Positions 59,385 to 64,000 of a DNA stretch of 64,000 nucleotides are shown here, in pieces. The stretch spans positions 52,736,079-52,800,078 of the forward strand of contig CM049309.1 of the NCBI GenBank assembly GCA_026874595.1, in the 5' to 3' direction. Source of the DNA: Sipunculus nudus. Lineage: Eukaryota; Annelida; Sipuncula; Golfingiida; Sipunculidae. The notes under the pieces were generated by a model. That model was not told the origin of the DNA and made no database searches. It was given only the letters and a program-made list of their open reading frames with translations. Every line of letters starts with the position of its first letter. The first letter of the stretch is position 1. The position numbers and the translations under genes were made by a program.

Positions 59385-60610
59385 AGTAGCTCTGTGGCAG
59401 GAGTAACCTGCCAACCCTGTCACAAGGACAAGGTGTCAGGAGCTGGACACCTCTTCTGCGACAGGGACGAAAGTGTTGCTGGGCATCTCAGGACTGTGCG
59501 ACAGGGACAACCTGTCTTGTTGTTTGACAGCTCCTGTGTGACAGGAACAACTTGTCTGTTGTTTGACAGCTCCTGTGTGGCAGGGACATCCTGTCTGTTG
59601 TTGAGTAATTCTTCTGCGACAGGGACAAACTGTTTTTGTTTAGCAGTTCTTGTGTGACAGGGACAACCTGTTATTTGACTGCTCCTGTGTGACAGGGACA
59701 TCCTGTCTGTTGCTGAGTAGTTCTTCCGTGACAGGGACAACCTGTCTGTTGTTTTATAGCTCCTCAGTGACATGGAAAACCTGTCTGTTGCTGAGTTGTT
59801 CTTCCTTGACAGAGACCTGTCTGTTGTTTGACAGCTCCTGTGTGACAGGGACAACCTGTCTGTTGTTTGACAGCTCCTCTATGACAGGGACAACCTGTCT
59901 GTTGTTTGACAGCTCCTGTGTGACAGGGACAACTAGTCTTGTTGTTTGACAGCTCCTGTGTTAGGGACAACCTGTGATTTGACAGCTTCTGTTTGACAGG
60001 GCCAACTGTCTGTTGCTGAGTAGTTCTTCTGTGACAGAGACAACCTGTCTGTTGTTTGACAGCTCCTGTGTGACAGGGACAACCTGTCTGTTGTTTGACA
60101 GCTTCTCTGTGACATGGATAACCTGTCTTGTTATTTGACAGCTCCATTGTGACATGGACAACCTGTCTGTTGAGTCGTTCCAGTGACAGGGACAACCTGT
60201 CTGTTGCTGAGTATCTCCTCTGTGACACTGACAGGGACAACCTGTCTGTTGCTGAGTATCTCCTCTGTGACACTGACAGGGACAACCTGTCTGTTGCTGA
60301 GTAGTTCCTCTGTGACAGGGACAACCTGTCTGTTGCTGAGTGGTTTCTCTGTGACAGAGACAACCTGTCTGTCGCTGGGTAGCTCCTCTGTGACACGGAC
60401 AACCAGTTGTTTGACAGCTCCACTGTGACAGGGACAACCTGTTTGTTGTTTGACAGCTCTTCTGTGACAGGGACAACTTGTCTGTTACTGAGTAGCTCTT
60501 CTCTGACAGGGACAGCCTGTTATTTGACAGTTCCTCTGTGACAGGGACAACCTGTCTGTTGCTGGGTAGCTCATGACTCTTTTAACAGGGATAATTTGTC
60601 ACTGATTTCT
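59385..60610. repeat. 39-bp minisatellite with a hairpin in each unit, about 29 units
   Basis: The basic unit is GACAGGGACAACCTGTCTGT followed by TGTTTGACAGCTCCTGTGT. A second subtype has TGCTGAGTAGTTCTTCTGT in the second half and is interspersed with the first. Units of about 33-45 bp occur, including one 45-bp variant repeated around 60190-60290 that inserts CACTGACA. GACAGG...CCTGTC is a perfect 6-bp stem with a 5-base loop in most units. Open frames on both strands (for example minus 59764-60423, + 59394-59949) arise from the 13-codon unit. Confidence 0.95.
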
Positions 60611-61667
60611 GTGATGATGTTAGAGACAAAATAATGTTGGTTGTTAATGATGGATAGTTTTGTTTTAAATCCTTCTGTCATTGGTAAGCTATTCTCAGAA
60701 AATTAGCGGGTTTCACAAGTGAAAGCCTTTGCTTGGCATTCAATCTTTTTTCACTTTCATATTAGGACATGCCATCTTCCCTTTCACCTTGATTTTTCAT
60801 TATTGTTAAGCAGGTTTCATAACAGCACTTGTTCAGAATGTAGTTGTGTGACTCTGTGTAATATTATTAAATCTGTATCAGTCATTACCATGATATTAAC
60901 GTTAATGTATTAGCCACATTTATGATAGGAACATTTTTGTAATGGGTGGATCCTAAACCTATCAGATCAGTCATTATTTTAGTTATTTTACTAAATTGCC
61001 ATCAGCTGGTAATGTTAGTTAATTAAGGAGTATTTGCAAAGTGAAGAATCTTCAGTTGTTTTTACCACTGAATCTTCCCTATCCATTGTAGTTTGTCATT
61101 CCTCAACAACCATTAATGATATTTCTTAGTGTGCAGTAATTAAAAGAGACAGTTCTAGCTGATCATGAAAATAGGATTCATGTCACTGTTTGTTCTCCAG
61201 GATGATAAAATGATTTCAGTTCCTTATTGTGGAAGCATTGTATTATATATTCATTCCAAAGATATGAAGATGTCATAATATGTCCAGAGATTAAGTTTCA
61301 AAGCACTGTGTACTGTAAATTTATTTTAAATCATGGCACTTTTCATCCAAATTTAATAAATTGCATAATTATATCTGTTTTGACCTCCAGGAAAACAAGT
61401 AACTCTTGCTTGTAACATTTTTAATGGATGAATCCTTACAACATATATGAAATTGCTGTTCAGAAGCATTTTAGGTAAATATTTTACTTTGGAAAAGACA
61501 AATTGAAAAACAAAATGTAAGGGATTAATAGAAAATGAATTGGAGTCATGGCACCACTGTCTCTGTCCAGCTGTGATTCATACTTCAGATCATCGATCAT
61601 GGTCCTAACTGGTGGTATCGATCAGAACTAGGACCAGCTCTATGGATCCTGATTTGGACTATGACAG
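60611..61667. other. Unassigned AT-rich sequence
   Basis: No gene or repeat recognised. Confidence 0.4.
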
Positions 61668-62400
61668 TTAGAAGATTTGATGGACAACCAATGCTGTCAA
61701 AAGAATTACCATTATGCAATCATATTCCCAGAATGCTAGATTAGTATTGCTCTGTGTGTTCCAACAGCTGATAACTCTTTTTAAAAAAAGTTTGACGAGT
61801 GACAGGTTTATAAATATCCCAAGTAAAAATAGCCGGTTTACTTTTGGCATTTGCAATGGAGTTACAATGAGGACATTTCTAATGTGGATGGGTAGGAATA
61901 CTGTTATGGTATTCAGTGCGTGCTTTATAGCTGTTGGGGAGAAATTGGCGGTCATGCTTACAAGCCTGGCCGGGAAACCGCTGGAGACTAGGTATTGATT
62001 CTTGGCCGAATGATGCCTCACCCCAGGCCAGAAAGCAGACAAGAAACACAAAGATGAATTTGTGGACTGCCCTTGTTGTCTAGCGCAAAGAGTCAGAGTT
62101 TAATTCAAGCTGCTACATTCTCCAATGGATTTTTGTGGATCAAATTTGTGATCGCTCACTAGGTGTGCATTCCTAGCATGTATATCAGCAGCCAGGTGGC
62201 GCCGCGTGCTGTGAATGGTGTGGCGACATGCGGGGCCGGCGGAGTTATACATGATTTATGGCTTGGGTTTTTGTCATATTTTATGGTACCAGGTACCAAG
62301 GCACGACCTGCCATCACCGTTTTGTGTTCCGCTTCTGCAGCTTGTGTGATTTTTATAATGCTTTCAGGAAGATGAGGAATGATTTCACTGGATCTTTTTT
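61668..62400. other. Repeat-free island open on both strands
   Basis: A + frame at 61714-61998 (94 codons, ATG) lies entirely inside a minus frame at 61668-62051 (127 codons). Neither has a recognised domain. The adjoining part to 62400 is GC-richer around 62200-62250 (GGTGGCGCCGCG, GGGGCCGGCGG). This may be a conserved element; coding cannot be argued. Confidence 0.25.
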
Positions 62401-63129
62401 TACTTTATGGATATCCTAGTGTTATCCATTATGACCATTTGGTGGCCTTTTTGTGGCAGTAGTATGTATGTATGTCGCAGCTCATCAAATTGCTGTAAGG
62501 CTGCAAACCATGAAGCATATAACTCTCACGGTATTATAGCTATGTATTTTTATTAATTTTTTCCCCTCTGTCTAAATGGAAGGTACATAAAACATGAGAA
62601 AGCATAAGTGATGTAAAAGCTGTGTCATGCCCATAGGTTCTTTCAGAACACTACCTGGTGTTAAACCTGCATAAACATTACTTTGATAAAAAGATCACTT
62701 ATAAAATATGGTCCAAAATCCAAAATGACTTAAAAATTTGTTTAAGAGTTGAAAAAAAAGCAGTTTAAATATCTTTTAAAACTATACATGTGCATTGTGG
62801 TAAAATAACTTTCTTCATAAAAGTTCAGAACAAGAGGTGAAAAGGCAGGTGCTGTTCCCGTGGTAAGTTACCGCTACAAACAACTCTTTAAGGCATTTGC
62901 CCCAGAAACCTACTTTTGGTGTCGTTTTGCCACTGGGGTTGTTTCAAGTGCCATCAAGATCATTATTGTCTTTTTATGGCTAAGAACAAAGGTTTGTTTG
63001 ACACATTGAGGGGACTTTAAAATAGATTTGATGGTATGTTACCCATACACTGACCAGGACTTAAAATTTTACTGAAATGTGCAGATGAGGAGGTTACTAA
63101 TGAACTTTAATGGTAATTAAAAAAGACAC
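62401..63129. other. Unassigned sequence
   Basis: No gene or repeat recognised. Confidence 0.4.
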
Positions 63130-63441
63130 AGCTCTGAGAGAAGTCAACCTTCAGGTAACAAGTACACGAAACTACTTAGGCACAACTCTAAACTTCTGAA
63201 AGTACATATAAAAGAAAGGGAGCTAGAGTAGGCCAAATATTGCTGGAAACTTGCTATCTTGACAGGTAAAAAGCTGTAACATTTAACTAGTATATAAAAA
63301 CAGGAAGATGTTTCAAAGAAATATGAGGTTTAGTATTAATGGACAATATCATCTGTTCAAACTTGTAACCTGTGGTGAGTTTATAAGCAACTATTTAAAT
63401 GGGTAGAGACTTTAAATGTACAATATATAGCAGTTAATATA

Positions 63442-63477
<36 letters not shown>

Positions 63478-63800
63478 TATGGCCCATTTCCACTGTTGTT
63501 TCCAGTTGAAAGACCAAGTGACTACCTGTGAATGGGAAGGAGCTAAAATGTACTTAATATAAATTAAAGCAAGTTATCACCTATTCATACTTTATTCACA
63601 CTAATTACCAGTGGTAAATGTATTTTACAACAATGAAAGTAGCAGAAAGTATACAAAACAAATTTAATGGGTATTACCACCTGTTTACATCAATAACCTG
63701 TTGAAAATAACACAGGGTATGTAACAAAGGACTTAAAGTGCAGTATGGTCATTAGCAAGGTATTATCACCTGTTTACCTAGGTAACCAGGTATGAAAACT
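63130..63800. repeat. Degenerate ~95-bp tandem array
   Basis: A motif of the form TATCACCTGTTTACC...GTAACC recurs at about 63346, 63577, 63672 and 63762, with the last spacings 95 and 90. Weaker matches lie at about 63145, 63257 and 63481. Identity is low, so unit number and left edge are uncertain. Confidence 0.45.
63444..63474. repeat. AT dinucleotide microsatellite
   Basis: A 31-base alternating AT tract inside the degenerate array. Confidence 0.97.
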
Positions 63801-64000
63801 ATGATGTGCTCTGACATGAGTGATGAGTGGATGATGCTGATGTGAGTGATGAAGCCAGTGACAAATGAGTGAAACCGTAGAGATGCAAGGAGCACAGAAG
63901 GTATGCCTGGAGAAACTGGCGGGAACTGTAACAACTCTCTGCAGCTGCGGCTGAAATATTACGTGCTGAGATGATTTTGTGGCTTCAGAGTGTGTGCCTA
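63801..64000. other. Unassigned sequence to window edge
   Basis: GATGAGTGGATGATGCTGAT-type GATG-rich phrases lie at about 63815-63870; nothing else recognised. Confidence 0.4.

Noticed and set aside
59764-60476. Open frames of 219 and 171 codons in the 39-bp array
   Set aside because: They overlap each other in different frames and consist only of the repeat.
1-64000. CRISPR-like arrays among the tandem repeats
   Set aside because: Repeats are head-to-tail without unique spacers of constant length, and the genome is clearly eukaryotic.

Overview
The window is eukaryotic, AT-rich and essentially gene-free. No long open frame outside tandem arrays is recognisable as a known protein, and I see no rRNA, tRNA or CRISPR structure. 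The repeat content points to a lophotrochozoan, most likely a mollusc and probably a bivalve. The evidence is dispersed elements with a 5' hairpin, internal tandem modules and a short 3' hairpin, beginning with ATGCCCCCGCC, TTTTAGCTCAG or TATAACCTCCG, which I recall as typical of mollusc genomes. The species call is inference; nothing here identifies it. T and G look more frequent than A and C on the + strand over long stretches, as in long introns transcribed left to right, so the window may be intron or gene desert.

Layout. At 0.8-4.0 kb a degenerate repeat with ~146-bp modules is split by a 2.28-kb element (1085-3361) built of ~330-bp monomers in a ~661-bp dimer. A seven-unit ~42-bp array follows at 4.6-4.9 kb. 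A TTAA-flanked, inverted-repeat element lies in minus orientation at 6234-6749. A short CCTCCG-type element is at 7.9-8.4 kb. A 30-bp minisatellite covers 11.5-13.1 kb and a 48-bp one 18.8-19.5 kb.

The most informative locus is 29.8-34.2 kb. A second copy of the 6.2-kb TTAA element is split by an ATGCCCCCGCC element (29821-33769), which is itself split by a TTTTAGCTCAG element (about 30113-32773). The uninterrupted 6.2-kb copy serves as an empty site for the first insertion, and sister modules inside the middle element serve as an empty site for the second.

Further right are two short elements with terminal inverted repeats (39041-39379 and 43165-43465), a cluster of TAAT-type sites (45295-45386), a 36-bp minisatellite (56.0-57.2 kb), a 39-bp minisatellite whose units carry a hairpin (59.4-60.6 kb), and a degenerate ~95-bp array at the right edge.

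Between the repeats are non-repetitive islands that look less AT-rich (e.g. 14.2, 23.4-24.6, 28.4-29.1, 41.0-41.9, 51.3 and 61.7-62.4 kb). They could be conserved non-coding elements or unrecognised exons. Three of them hold frames with coding-like codon use and are listed as low-confidence candidates. The long open frames inside the 30-, 36- and 39-bp arrays are best explained by unit lengths divisible by three, not by genes.
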